Positions 1 through 9,997 of a DNA stretch of 64,000 bases are shown one piece after another. Below the pieces are notes generated by a model that saw only the letters and a program-made list of their open reading frames with translations, made no database searches and had not been told where the DNA came from. Every line of letters starts with the position of its first letter. Position 1 is the stretch's first letter. Source of the stretch: CAYPAV01 sp964408805 (GTDB lineage: Bacteria; Pseudomonadota; Alphaproteobacteria; UBA8366); NCBI GenBank assembly GCA_964408805.1, contig CAYPAV010000019.1, forward strand, positions 1 through 64,000, given 5' to 3'. The position numbers and the translations under genes were made by a program.

Positions 1-777
1 AAACAACGAGCAAGGTCTAACATAACGACTGGTACGAAACCTGGGGGCAAGTCAATCGACCGACCCCGCGAAGTGCATGGCGAGGTGATGCCTTCCGACG
101 ATTATGTCGCGCTCACCGTGTCGGATACGGGAACCGGCATCGAACCCGACGTTCTCGAACGTATCTTCGAGCCCTTTTATACCACCAAGGAGGTCGGTGC
201 CGGAACGGGGCTCGGTCTGGCGACCGTTTATGGAATCATCAAACAAAGCGGCGGCTATATTTCGGCCGAGAGCGACGGGGCCGGACGGGGCACTCTGTTC
301 ACGCTCTATTTCCAGCGCGATAATTCGGCCGATGAGGAAAACCGAAACCGTGCCTCGGAGGGAGACGCCGCGCGGTTCGATGTCACCGGCGGTGGGACGG
401 TCCTTCTGGTCGAGGATGAGGATCCGGTCCGTCTCTTCGGTGCGCGCGCGCTTCGAGGCAAGGGCTATAAGGTCGTCGAGGCGCGTACCGGCGAGGCTGC
501 GGTCCAATTGCTTCGCGCCGGGACCTACGACCTTCTGATTACCGATATGGTGATGCCGAAAGTGGGCGGGGCCGAGGTCATAAAGGAAGCCCGGAAGTGT
601 AATCCCGATCTTCCGGTAATCTGTATCTCCGGCTATACGGAGGAGTCGGTCGCGAAAGAGGTTGAAACCTTCGAAAATATGCATTTTCTCGCTAAACCGT
701 TTAGCCTTAAACAGCTTGCGGGCACGGTCAAGAATGCCATCGAGGGAATCGATCCGGAAATTGATGAACGCCTGTAA
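1..777 (+). CDS. cckA: Hybrid histidine kinase CckA, C-terminal part (cut by window edge)
   Basis: This is the C-terminal part of a hybrid sensor kinase; the frame is open from base 1, so the gene starts outside the window. The ATP-binding domain is visible as the G1 box DTGTGI and the G2 box GTGLGLATVYGI. It is followed by a receiver domain with the acidic pair VEDED and the phospho-acceptor Asp in LLITDMVMP. The ending KPFSLKQLAGTVK is typical of CckA, the alphaproteobacterial kinase/phosphatase that feeds phosphate through ChpT to CtrA. The order cckA-recA-alaS also supports the assignment. The N-terminal membrane and PAS part cannot be seen. The GTG at 73 is only an internal codon. Confidence 0.85.
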   Translation, partial: KQRARSNITTGTKPGGKSIDRPREVHGEVMPSDDYVALTVSDTGTGIEPDVLERIFEPFYTTKEVGAGTGLGLATVYGIIKQSGGYISAESDGAGRGTLFTLYFQRDNSADEENRNRASEGDAARFDVTGGGTVLLVEDEDPVRLFGARALRGKGYKVVEARTGEAAVQLLRAGTYDLLITDMVMPKVGGAEVIKEARKCNPDLPVICISGYTEESVAKEVETFENMHFLAKPFSLKQLAGTVKNAIEGIDPEIDERL

Positions 778-805
778 CCAATTGATATATTGAGGATTAC
801 GTATA

Positions 806-820
806 GAACAAAAAAAGAAC
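806..820. promoter_or_regulatory. LexA/SOS box upstream of recA (GAAC-N7-GAAC)
   Basis: GAAC occurs at 806-809 and 817-820, separated by exactly seven A residues. GTTC-N7-GTTC (here read on the other strand) is the known LexA operator of Alphaproteobacteria. It abuts a possible -35 (TTGCGA, 821-826) with a possible -10 TACATT at 843-848 (16-nt spacer), so bound LexA would block RNA polymerase. It lies about 100 bp upstream of the recA start. Confidence 0.8.
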
Positions 821-917
821 TTGCGATTTGGAACAAATCGTGTACATTGCGTTTCTCCATGGCCTGGGCGGCGATCCGCTTCTTCGGCCCTTGAGCAAAC
901 AGGAAGGGGAACGCAGT

Positions 918-2018
<1,101 letters not shown>

Positions 2019-2040
2019 GTCGGTCCCCATGGAATTACGA

Positions 2041-2070
2041 AAAGCGGCGCCGGTTTGAGCGCCGTTTTTT
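2041..2070 (+). terminator. Rho-independent terminator of recA
   Basis: CGGCGC (2045-2050) pairs with GCGCCG (2059-2064) across an 8-nt loop and is followed by six T (2065-2070). Flanking AAA/TTT can extend the stem. It lies 23 bp after the recA stop, so alaS is probably transcribed from its own promoter in 2071-2220. Confidence 0.85.
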
Positions 2071-2220
2071 GTTCCTCGCACTGGTCATGGACCCCCGAAC
2101 CCGCCCGCATCCGACCCGGCCGGGCTTCCTAGACTTCGCCCCGCTCGCGCGGTAGAAACCGGCGTTCGCGCGGCCCGTGCATTCGGGCGGGCGCGGCCAG
2201 CGGGGGCAGGTGGAGCGGTC

Positions 2221-4881
2221 ATGTCGAGCGCCAACGAGATACGCACTGAATTCCTGAATTATTTCGCGCGGCACGATCACGAGATCGTCGAATCGTCGCC
2301 CCTGGTGCCGCGCAACGATCCGACCCTTCTCTTTACCAATGCCGGCATGGTGCAATTCAAGAACGTTTTCGTCGGCGCGGAGCAACGACCCTATTGCCGT
2401 GCAACGACATCGCAAAAATGCGTGCGCGCGGGCGGCAAGCACAACGATCTCGAAAACGTCGGTTATACGGCGCGACATCACACCTTCTTCGAGATGCTGG
2501 GCAATTTTTCCTTCGGCGATTATTTCAAGGAGTTGGCGATCGAACTCGCCTGGAACCTGATCACCAAGGAGTTCGGTCTCGCGAAGGACCGGCTTTTGAT
2601 CACGGTTTATTCCGAAGACGATCAGGCGGCCGAACTCTGGCGCAAGATCGCCGGGATCGGTGACGAAAAGATTCTCCGAATTCCGACCTCCGACAATTTC
2701 TGGGCAATGGGCGAGACCGGGCCCTGCGGCCCTTGTTCCGAAATATTCTATGATCATGGTCCGGAGATTCCGGGTGGTCCCCCCGGCAGTCCCGACGAGG
2801 ACGGCGACCGCTTCATTGAGATCTGGAACCTCGTCTTCATGCAGTTCGAGCAGCTAGGGCCGGACGAGCGCGTGGAGTTGCCCAGACCATCGATCGACAC
2901 CGGGATGGGTCTCGAACGGATCGCCGCCTTGCTACAAGGCAAGCATGACAATTACGACATCGATCTCATTCGCGGCCTGATCGAGGCCTCGGCGGAAGCC
3001 AGCGGTACCGAACCTGATGGTGAAGGCGCGGTGTCGCATCGCGTGATCGCGGACCACCTGCGCGCCTGTGGTTTCCTGGTTGCGGAAGGGGTGCTGCCGT
3101 CGAATGAAGGCCGTGGTTATGTATTGCGCCGCATCATGCGCCGGGCGATGCGGCATGCGCATCTTCTTGGTTGCGAGGCGCCGCTGATGTGGCAATTGGT
3201 GCCGGCCCTCACCAAGGCAATGGGTCAGGCCTTTCCCGAACTCGTTCGCGCCGAAGCCCTGATTGCGGAGACCTTCAAGCTGGAGGAGACCCGATTCAAG
3301 GAAACCCTCGGTCGCGGTCTTCGGCTCCTGGAAGAGGAAACCGACAAGCTGGGCGATGGCGTGACACTGCCGGGCGATGTCGCGTTCCGGCTTTACGATA
3401 CCTTCGGGTTTCCGCTCGATCTGACCCAGGACATCCTGCGCGGACAAGGGCGCGCGGTCGATACCGCGGGGTTCGATGCCGGCATGCAGCGCCAGCGCGA
3501 GGCGGCGCGGAAGGCCTGGGCGGGTTCCGGCGAGGCGGCGACCGACGAGGTTTGGTTCAATTTGAAGGAAAGGGCGGGTGCCACCGAATTTCTCGGTTAC
3601 GAGACAGAGGATGCCGAGGGCGTGGTGACGGGACTAGTCGTCGATGGCACCGAGGTTGAGAGCGCGGCCGAGGGTCAGTCGGCAATGGTCGTCGTCAACC
3701 AGACGCCGTTCTACGGCGAATCGGGCGGTCAGATGGGGGATGCCGGTACCCTTTTGGGCGCCGAGGGGACCGAGTTCGCGGTCGAGGACACACAGCGTCG
3801 GCTCGACGACGTGCATATTCATATCGGCGAGGTCCGCCGCGGCACGCTCAAGCTCGGTGACGCCTTGGAAATGCATGTCGATCGGCCAAGGCGCTCGCAT
3901 ATTCGGGGTAATCACTCGGTGACCCACCTCCTTCATGCCGCCTTGCGCGCGCATTTGGGAGCCCATGTGGCGCAGAAGGGGTCGCTGGTGGCGCCCGACT
4001 ACCTCCGGTTCGATTTCAGCCATCAAGAAGCGATGAGCGGGGAAGAAATTGCGCGCATCGAAGGCGATGTGAACGAGCGCATTCGCGAGAACAGCCATGT
4101 CCGTACCCGCTTGATGACCCCGGCCGAGGCCGAGACCGATGGCGCGGTGGCGCTGTTCGGGGAGAAATACGGCGAGGAAGTGCGAGTTGTTGCCATGGGG
4201 GCCGCTGGTACGGAAGACCGGGCAACCGCTTATTCAATGGAGCTTTGCGGCGGCACGCATGTGGAGCGCACGGGCGATATCGGGTTTTTCAAGATTACCG
4301 GCGAGTCGGCAGTCGCTGCCGGGGTGCGGCGGATCGAAGCGATGACGGGTGCGGCGGCCGAGGCCCATGTCGAGGCGCGCCGGCGGGTCGCCGAGGAAAC
4401 GGCGGCCGTTCTCAATACCGCGCCCCATGAGGTGCCGGAACGAGTAGAGGTTTTGCTTCGGGAACGGCGTCAACTCGAGCGCGAAGTCTCCGACCTTCGC
4501 CGGAAGCTCGCTGAGGGCGGAACCGGCGCCGCGGCGCCCGAGGCAAGGGAGGTCGGCGGGGTCAAATTCGCGACGCGCCTGCTTGAGGACGTGCCGGCGA
4601 AGGAATTGAAGCCGCTGGTCGATACCTTGAAGGGCCAAGTGGGATCCGGCGTGGCCGCCGTTGTCTCGAATTTGGGCGGCAAGGCCTCGCTCGTCGTCGG
4701 CGTGACCGATGATCTGACCGATCGCTTGAGTGCGATCGATCTCGTGCGCGCGGGGTCGGCGGCTTTGGGCGGAAAGGGCGGCGGTGGCCGGCCCGACATG
4801 GCCCAAGCCGGCGGTCCGGACGGCGCGGCGGGCGCGGCGGCGATCGAGGCCATTGCCGCGGCCATCGAAGGCGACGGTTGA
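2221..4881 (+). CDS. alaS: Alanyl-tRNA synthetase
   Basis: AlaRS charges tRNA-Ala and hydrolyses mischarged Ser/Gly-tRNA. At 886 residues it has the full bacterial length. Visible parts in order are the class II catalytic core (residues ~1-240, motif 2 region with the TSQKCVRAGGKHNDLENVG segment), the tRNA-recognition region, the editing domain with the zinc ligands HxxxH (NHSVTHLL, near residue 564) and CGGTH (near 675), and the Gly-rich C-Ala tail GGKGGGGRPDMAQAGG. ATG 2221 is used since MSSANEIRTEFLNYF is the normal N-terminus. Its position after recA is common in Alphaproteobacteria. Confidence 0.98.
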   Translation: MSSANEIRTEFLNYFARHDHEIVESSPLVPRNDPTLLFTNAGMVQFKNVFVGAEQRPYCRATTSQKCVRAGGKHNDLENVGYTARHHTFFEMLGNFSFGDYFKELAIELAWNLITKEFGLAKDRLLITVYSEDDQAAELWRKIAGIGDEKILRIPTSDNFWAMGETGPCGPCSEIFYDHGPEIPGGPPGSPDEDGDRFIEIWNLVFMQFEQLGPDERVELPRPSIDTGMGLERIAALLQGKHDNYDIDLIRGLIEASAEASGTEPDGEGAVSHRVIADHLRACGFLVAEGVLPSNEGRGYVLRRIMRRAMRHAHLLGCEAPLMWQLVPALTKAMGQAFPELVRAEALIAETFKLEETRFKETLGRGLRLLEEETDKLGDGVTLPGDVAFRLYDTFGFPLDLTQDILRGQGRAVDTAGFDAGMQRQREAARKAWAGSGEAATDEVWFNLKERAGATEFLGYETEDAEGVVTGLVVDGTEVESAAEGQSAMVVVNQTPFYGESGGQMGDAGTLLGAEGTEFAVEDTQRRLDDVHIHIGEVRRGTLKLGDALEMHVDRPRRSHIRGNHSVTHLLHAALRAHLGAHVAQKGSLVAPDYLRFDFSHQEAMSGEEIARIEGDVNERIRENSHVRTRLMTPAEAETDGAVALFGEKYGEEVRVVAMGAAGTEDRATAYSMELCGGTHVERTGDIGFFKITGESAVAAGVRRIEAMTGAAAEAHVEARRRVAEETAAVLNTAPHEVPERVEVLLRERRQLEREVSDLRRKLAEGGTGAAAPEAREVGGVKFATRLLEDVPAKELKPLVDTLKGQVGSGVAAVVSNLGGKASLVVGVTDDLTDRLSAIDLVRAGSAALGGKGGGGRPDMAQAGGPDGAAGAAAIEAIAAAIEGDG

Positions 4882-4899
4882 GGTGATCCCCCGCTCCAT

Positions 4900-4921
4900 C
4901 CCCGGGCTTGATTGGCCGGGG
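4900..4921 (+). other. Hairpin after alaS
   Basis: CCCCGG (4900-4905) and CCGGGG (4916-4921) form a perfect 6-bp stem with a 10-nt loop, 18 bp after the alaS stop. No T-run follows, so a simple intrinsic terminator is unlikely; it could be Rho-linked or an mRNA 3' end stabiliser. Confidence 0.4.
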
Positions 4922-4976
4922 TTGGCGCTCTAGGTTCACTCAAGACTTCCACGACACCTTAAAGACGGGACGAACG

Positions 4977-5828
4977 ATGCGCTTTGAAGGCACCGACACA
5001 TACGTCACGACCGACGATTTGATGGTTGCGGTGAATGCCTCGATCAGTTTGGAGCGGCCGCTCCTGATCAAGGGCGAGCCGGGAACCGGAAAAACCATCC
5101 TGGCACATGAGGTTGCGAAGGCGCTGGATGCGCCGCTCATCGAATGGCATGTCAAGTCAACGACCAAGGCGCAGCACGGCCTATACGAGTACGATGCCGT
5201 CAAACGCCTGCGCGATAGTCAGCTCGGCGACGACCGAGTGCAGGACATCACCAATTATATCGTGCGGGGCAAGCTGTGGGAGGCTTTCGTCAACGACAAG
5301 CGGCCCGTCTTGTTGATCGACGAGATCGACAAGGCCGATATCGAGTTCCCGAACGACCTTCTGCTCGAACTCGACCGCATGGAGTTCTTCGTCTACGAGA
5401 CACGCGAGACGATCGTCGCCGAGCAGCGCCCGATTGTCATCATCACCTCGAACAACGAGAAGGAGTTGCCGGACGCCTTTCTGCGCCGCTGTTTCTTCCA
5501 CTACATCCAGTTCCCTGACAACGACACGATGAGGAGCATCGTCGACGTGCATTTCCCGGGTATCCAGACGACCCTGGTGCGCGATGCCATGAAGCTGTTC
5601 TACGACATTCGCGAAGTGCCCGGCTTGAAGAAGCGGCCGTCGACATCGGAACTCCTCGACTGGATCAAACTTTTGATGATCGAGGATATTCCGCTGGAGG
5701 CATTGCGCAGCAATGATCCGAACAAGCTGATTCCGCCGTTGCACGGCGCGTTGTTGAAGAACGAGCAGGATGTTCAGCTCTTTGAACGCTTGGCCTTCAT
5801 GGCCCGCCGCGAGCAGCAGGGCAATTAG
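4977..5828 (+). CDS. MoxR-family AAA+ ATPase
   Basis: This 283-residue protein is a single AAA+ module of the MoxR/RavA type, which acts as a chaperone to insert cofactors or assemble complexes together with vWA proteins. Walker A GEPGTGKT is near residues 31-38, Walker B VLLIDEIDKAD near 104-114, and the sensor-1 strand VIITSNNEKELPDAFLRRC follows. The frame is open from 4908, but ATG 4977 gives the usual start MRFEGTDTYV and has GACGGGACGA upstream. The next gene, 21 bp downstream, encodes the vWA partner, so the pair is probably co-transcribed. The client protein cannot be deduced. Confidence 0.9.
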   Translation: MRFEGTDTYVTTDDLMVAVNASISLERPLLIKGEPGTGKTILAHEVAKALDAPLIEWHVKSTTKAQHGLYEYDAVKRLRDSQLGDDRVQDITNYIVRGKLWEAFVNDKRPVLLIDEIDKADIEFPNDLLLELDRMEFFVYETRETIVAEQRPIVIITSNNEKELPDAFLRRCFFHYIQFPDNDTMRSIVDVHFPGIQTTLVRDAMKLFYDIREVPGLKKRPSTSELLDWIKLLMIEDIPLEALRSNDPNKLIPPLHGALLKNEQDVQLFERLAFMARREQQGN

Positions 5829-5849
5829 GGCGCGGGGAGCCGCCGAATC

Positions 5850-7028
5850 ATGTTCGTCAACTTCTTCCTGGAGCTGCGGAAAGCGGGTGTTCCGACCTCG
5901 CTTCGCGAATACCTGACGATGATCGAGTGCATGGAGGCGAAGGTCGTCGAGTTCAGCATCGACGATTTTTATTACCTGTCGCGCACCTCGATGGTGAAGG
6001 ACGAGCGCCACATCGATAAGTTCGATCGCGTCTTCGGCCATGTCTTCAAGGGGTTGGAGCCGGTCGAGGGGCAGGAAGAGGTCGAGCTGCCCGAGGAGTG
6101 GCTGCGCAAGATGGCGGAGCTCTACCTCACCGAGGAGGAGCGCCAAGAAATCGAAGCGCTCGGCGGCTGGGAGAAGCTGATGGAGACGCTGAAGGAGCGT
6201 CTCGCCGAGCAGAAGGGCCGTCATCAGGGCGGCAGCAAGTGGATTGGCACCGCCGGCACCTCGCCTTTCGGCGCCTATGGGTATAACCCGGAAGGGGTGC
6301 GCATCGGCCAGCACGAATCTCGCCACCGGCGCGCCGTTAAGGTTTGGGACAAACGGGAATTCAAGAACTTCGATGATACGGTCGAACTCGGTATCCGTAA
6401 CATCAAAATGGCGCTGCGCCGCCTTCGGCGCTTCGCGCGGCAGGGCGCGGAAGTCGAACTCGACCTGCCGGACACCATTAAATCCACCGCCAACAATGGC
6501 GGCTATCTCGATATCAAGATGGTCCCCGAGCGCCACAACACGGTGAAGGTTCTATTGTTCCTCGATGTCGGCGGCTCGATGGACGATCACATCAAGCTGT
6601 GCGAGGAGATGTTCTCGGCCGCGCGCGGCGAGTTCAAGCATCTCGAATATTTCTACTTCCACAATTGCCCCTATGAGAGTGTGTGGAAGGACAATCGCCG
6701 ACGCCACTCCGAACGGACCGACCTCTGGGAGGTGTTGCGCACCTATCCGCAGGATTACAAGGCGATATTCGTCGGCGATGCCACGATGAGTCCCTACGAA
6801 ATCGTCTACCCCGGCGGTAGCGTCGAGCATTGGAACGAAGAAGCGGGAATCGAATGGATAAAACGGATCCTGAGGATCTACCCGCATTCGATCTGGCTCA
6901 ACCCGCAGCCGAAGGACGTCTGGGACTATTACGAGTCGATCCGGGTGGTGGACGACATCATGGATGGACGGATGTATCCGATGACCATCCAGGGCCTCGA
7001 TGAAGGCATGCGCGAGTTGAATCGCTAG
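5850..7028 (+). CDS. vWA-domain CoxE-like protein, partner of the MoxR ATPase
   Basis: The 392-residue protein has a helical N-terminal region (residues 1-220) typical of CoxE-like proteins and a C-terminal vWA domain beginning with VKVLLFLDVGGSMDD. The metal-ion adhesion site DxGxS has Gly where many vWA domains have Ser. The end (PQPKDVWDYYESIR) is well conserved in proteins encoded beside MoxR genes. Such pairs help mature metalloenzymes or remodel complexes; here no client enzyme is adjacent. It starts 21 bp after the ATPase stop. A Glu/Lys-rich stretch around residues 85-125 may be a coiled coil. Confidence 0.85.
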   Translation: MFVNFFLELRKAGVPTSLREYLTMIECMEAKVVEFSIDDFYYLSRTSMVKDERHIDKFDRVFGHVFKGLEPVEGQEEVELPEEWLRKMAELYLTEEERQEIEALGGWEKLMETLKERLAEQKGRHQGGSKWIGTAGTSPFGAYGYNPEGVRIGQHESRHRRAVKVWDKREFKNFDDTVELGIRNIKMALRRLRRFARQGAEVELDLPDTIKSTANNGGYLDIKMVPERHNTVKVLLFLDVGGSMDDHIKLCEEMFSAARGEFKHLEYFYFHNCPYESVWKDNRRRHSERTDLWEVLRTYPQDYKAIFVGDATMSPYEIVYPGGSVEHWNEEAGIEWIKRILRIYPHSIWLNPQPKDVWDYYESIRVVDDIMDGRMYPMTIQGLDEGMRELNR

Positions 7029-7089
7029 CGGTCTCGCGGATTGGCGCGCGATACTTTGAAATCATTCCGTTTGGTGCGATAACGGGCGC

Positions 7090-7410
7090 ATGAAAATGCG
7101 AACGCTGAGTTTCGTTTCCGTCGCGATGGGTCTGCTCGGCGCCTGTGCCGAGTTGCCGTTCGAGACCGATAACCCCGACTTCATTTCGAATGATGGACGC
7201 AAGGTGGTCTCGGTCTGCTATAGCGCGCGGCGGGCGACGCGGGCGGATGTTGAAAAGGTGGCCTCCAAGGCCTGCGACCCCGACGGCGCCGCAGTGACGT
7301 TTCTCCGCGAGGACAAGCTCTACAATGGCTGTCCCATTGCGGCGAAACAGCGCGCGAGTTTCCTCTGCGCGCCGTCCGCGCCGCCCGCATCGCCAAAGGC
7401 GGAGAAATAG
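7090..7410 (+). CDS. Small cysteine-containing lipoprotein, function unknown
   Basis: This 106-residue protein starts with a lipoprotein signal peptide, and the lipobox LGAC puts the modified Cys at residue 19. The mature part has four further Cys (in SVCYS, KACDP, NGCPI and FLCAP), which could form two disulfides in the periplasm. The tail is rich in Pro and Ala and ends in Lys/Glu. It lies 61 bp after the vWA gene on the same strand. I do not recognise the family. Confidence 0.7.
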   Translation: MKMRTLSFVSVAMGLLGACAELPFETDNPDFISNDGRKVVSVCYSARRATRADVEKVASKACDPDGAAVTFLREDKLYNGCPIAAKQRASFLCAPSAPPASPKAEK

Positions 7411-7438
7411 TCGACCGATCGGCGACCGAAGCCGAGGC

Positions 7439-8809
7439 TTACGACCCCCAGGGTTTGATCGCCGCCTTCAGCTTTTCATAGCCCTCGAGGAAGCCCGGGC
7501 GTTCGCCGGAATAGACCTTGTCGAAGGTGGCCAGCGCCGCGTCCAGCCAATCGCGAAGGTCGTCATTGCCGGGGTTGGCGTCGATATAGGCGTCGCGAAT
7601 CAAGACGAAATGGATGCGCGGGTCGTAAGGCCGCTTGGTCCCGCCCATGGATTCGTCGCCGTCGAGCAGGCGAAGCAGCATCGCGTCCGCGGAACCAAGC
7701 GTTTGTTCATGGATCGGCGGACCGTCCATCCGGTACATGACCGAGGTCATGTCGCGGCCGTTGCCGGTGGTGTAGCCCATATCGTCCCAGAGCTGGCCCA
7801 TCTTGGCGCCGGCGCCGACCTGATCGATCACCAACTGTCCGAAATGCCGCAACGGGTCCGAAACATCGGCGAGAAGATCGGTCAGGCGATCACCGTCGAG
7901 ATCGGTCGCCAGGACGATAACGTCCTGTTTTTCGATCAAATCCCAAAGCAGCAAGCCGTAATTCGTATCCGCGATGTGCTGTTCGATCTGGCCGGACCAG
8001 CTTTCCATGCCGTCCTTGAAGTCGTCGGGGAGGAGGGCGATGATCCGGTCGACCAGCTCGCGGTGCTCCACATACCCGTCGACCGCCCATTTCCGGCCGA
8101 CCTTGAACTTGGTTCCCTGCAGCATCCAGGAGAGCAGCCCCGCATTGATGCCGTCTTCCATCGCCTGGGTTGGCTTGAAGGCCACGCGGCCGAGCCTTCC
8201 GGTGTCGTTGACCATCTGCAGGAAGCGGCGGCAGGCATAGGCCATCTGCACGCCGGGGGTATTCATCTCCGAATGGACGATGCCCGATTTCGGATCGACG
8301 CTGAAGACCGCCTTGTCCTGGGAATAGGGCAGACAAGGCATGCAGCGCACGACCGTTATCGTTCCATAGGGACGGACATTGCAGTACACGCCGGCCTGTG
8401 TCCGCAGCGGCGCGTTGCCGGATTTCCCCATCACCACGACCTTGCCGCCCTTGCCGTCATTGACGTAGGCGTCGCCCGCGGTCGACCATTTGATCGAAAT
8501 GCAGGGCAGGTTTCCGAACCAACTCAGCGGTTCCAGCTTATGGTCGTGGCGGTATTGGGACCACATCGGCACGGCATAATAGGGGAGTCCCAGGACATCG
8601 GCCGCCGCGACGGTGCCAAGAAGCGCATAGGCATCCGTCAGCGAGTGGGCGACCGGTTGGATTTTTCCGTCATGATTGCCGCCCTTCCAGATCACCGCTT
8701 CGGGGTAGCCCGTCGGGCGAATATCCGAGGGTTCGTGCAGTCCTGCCAGGACGCCGAGCAGGTCGCCGCCATCGGCTTCGGTCCGTGCGATGTTCATCAG
8801 ATCCAGCAT
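7439..8809 (-). CDS. Conserved-looking protein of unknown function (456 aa)
   Basis: I do not recognise this protein. It has no signal peptide or membrane segment. Visible features are an N-terminal acidic segment, a hydrophobic strand with a CxxC pair (VVRCMPCLPY, near residue 158), a strand VIVLATDLDGDRLTDLL in the second half, and a C-terminal helical segment. Codon use is like its neighbours, which argues that it is real. The start MLDLMN is the first in frame; the Met four codons later is an alternative. It is convergent with the lipoprotein gene and is transcribed alone. Confidence 0.6.
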   Translation of the reverse strand: MLDLMNIARTEADGGDLLGVLAGLHEPSDIRPTGYPEAVIWKGGNHDGKIQPVAHSLTDAYALLGTVAAADVLGLPYYAVPMWSQYRHDHKLEPLSWFGNLPCISIKWSTAGDAYVNDGKGGKVVVMGKSGNAPLRTQAGVYCNVRPYGTITVVRCMPCLPYSQDKAVFSVDPKSGIVHSEMNTPGVQMAYACRRFLQMVNDTGRLGRVAFKPTQAMEDGINAGLLSWMLQGTKFKVGRKWAVDGYVEHRELVDRIIALLPDDFKDGMESWSGQIEQHIADTNYGLLLWDLIEKQDVIVLATDLDGDRLTDLLADVSDPLRHFGQLVIDQVGAGAKMGQLWDDMGYTTGNGRDMTSVMYRMDGPPIHEQTLGSADAMLLRLLDGDESMGGTKRPYDPRIHFVLIRDAYIDANPGNDDLRDWLDAALATFDKVYSGERPGFLEGYEKLKAAIKPWGS

Positions 8810-9006
8810 GTCGGTGTCTTCCTAGTGGTTACAAAGGTCGCCTGCCTATACGGCGAAATCGATCATTGGATTAGAGAGCGAGAATTTCACCGTGAAGTCG
8901 TTCAATAGTCGCTCTTGGGAACTCGGCGTTGGTGGTGCCGGGCGAGCGCCGCCGCGGGCACAATATCACCGGAATCACGTGAGACAATAACCCACTGGGA
9001 GTTGGC

Positions 9007-9591
9007 TCAAATCCACTTGGTTTCAAGGTCGCCCGGGACGTTCGGACTGGCCTCGATCTCCGGCAAAATGTCCTCGATGCGATCGACGACCTGGATCAGG
9101 TCGCGATTTGATGAAGGCGCGTACCCTTCTTCGAGGATGTTTTCCACCAATTCGCTCAGCGGATCCCAATAGCCGTCGATATTGGCGATCACGATCGGCT
9201 TTTCATGCAGGCCGAGCTGCCGCCAGGTGATGATCTCGAAGGTTTCGTCAAGCGTACCGAGACCGCCCGGCAGAATGACGAAGGCATCGGACAGCTCCGC
9301 CATCTTTTGCTTGCGGTCATGCATGGTTTTGGTGATGTGAAGCTCGCTGCACGCGGCATGGCCGACTTCGCGTGCCATCAGGAATTCGGGGATGATGCCG
9401 ATGACTCTTCCGCCGGCCGAAAGTGCCGCGTCGGCCGCCAGCCCCATCAAACCGACGTGGCCGCCACCGAATACAAGTGCGATATCATTCTCCGCCAGCA
9501 TCTTGCCGAAGCCTCGGGCCGCGTTCCGGTGGCTATCGCGCATGCCCGCGGAAGAACCGCAATAAACGCAGATTGCTTGTGGTTTCCGCAT
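9007..9591 (-). CDS. LOG-family protein (cytokinin riboside 5'-monophosphate phosphoribohydrolase type)
   Basis: This 194-residue protein belongs to the LOG family (TIGR00730), long mis-annotated as lysine decarboxylase. The family hydrolyses N6-modified adenosine monophosphates to free base and ribose 5-phosphate. The nucleotide-binding signature GGGHVGLMG is near residue 42, and the family signature PGGLGTLDE near residue 108 contains the catalytic Glu. The N-terminal ICVYCGSS is also typical. Length is normal. It is transcribed alone and separated from the unknown gene by about 200 bp. Confidence 0.9.
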   Translation of the reverse strand: MRKPQAICVYCGSSAGMRDSHRNAARGFGKMLAENDIALVFGGGHVGLMGLAADAALSAGGRVIGIIPEFLMAREVGHAACSELHITKTMHDRKQKMAELSDAFVILPGGLGTLDETFEIITWRQLGLHEKPIVIANIDGYWDPLSELVENILEEGYAPSSNRDLIQVVDRIEDILPEIEASPNVPGDLETKWI

Positions 9592-9997
9592 GAAGAAAAC
9601 CTAACTTCCGCGATGGCCGGATGCCATCGATACGCAATTGAAGTCCAATAGCGCGGCCCCTGCTTTGAGAAGCTCCTCGACGCGGCAGCTGGCCCCGGAC
9701 AGCGTTGCGAAGGGGAGGACATATATTTCTGGAATGAGAATATTTCTCGTCATCTTTGCTTCATATCTGGCCGTTTATTTTGTTATGGATATGTTGTCAG
9801 AGTGGCGGGAGAGCGTCTAGACCGATGCTTCCAAGTCCTGAATAAGCCTATGAGGCGCGCGAACCGGTAACGGAAGCGAGATCGGGAAACGGAAGCATTG
9901 CGATTCATTCGAGTTGATCGAACGAACGTCTTGATGGTTTCATTTCGGAGAGCTCGGAATTGACCGGGCCGAAACTTGGCGACAGGGAGATGCGTCG
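9592..9997. other. 406-bp stretch without a clear gene
   Basis: It holds the divergent promoter region of the LOG gene and the cytochrome c' gene. One tiny membrane-protein reading frame (9734-9820) is listed separately. I see no tRNA, repeat or clear terminator. Confidence 0.5.
9734..9820 (+). CDS. Possible 28-residue single-span membrane peptide
   Basis: ATG 9734 opens a 28-codon frame whose product is hydrophobic for residues 3-20 (FLVIFASYLAVYFVMD), followed by a charged tail EWRESV. A purine-rich AGGGGAGGA run lies about 15 bases upstream, rather far for a ribosome site. It could be a small membrane protein or chance. Confidence 0.22.
   Translation: MRIFLVIFASYLAVYFVMDMLSEWRESV

Noticed and set aside
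5181..6536. 451-codon minus-strand frame across the MoxR and CoxE-like genes
   Set aside because: It spans two recognised plus-strand genes and has shadow-like composition.
7325..8908. 527-codon plus-strand frame opposite the unknown minus-strand gene
   Set aside because: It is longer than the minus-strand frame but reads like an antisense shadow (rich in His, Arg, Asp, Val), overlaps the lipoprotein gene, and lacks a good start. The minus frame has a more protein-like composition. The choice is reasonable, not certain.
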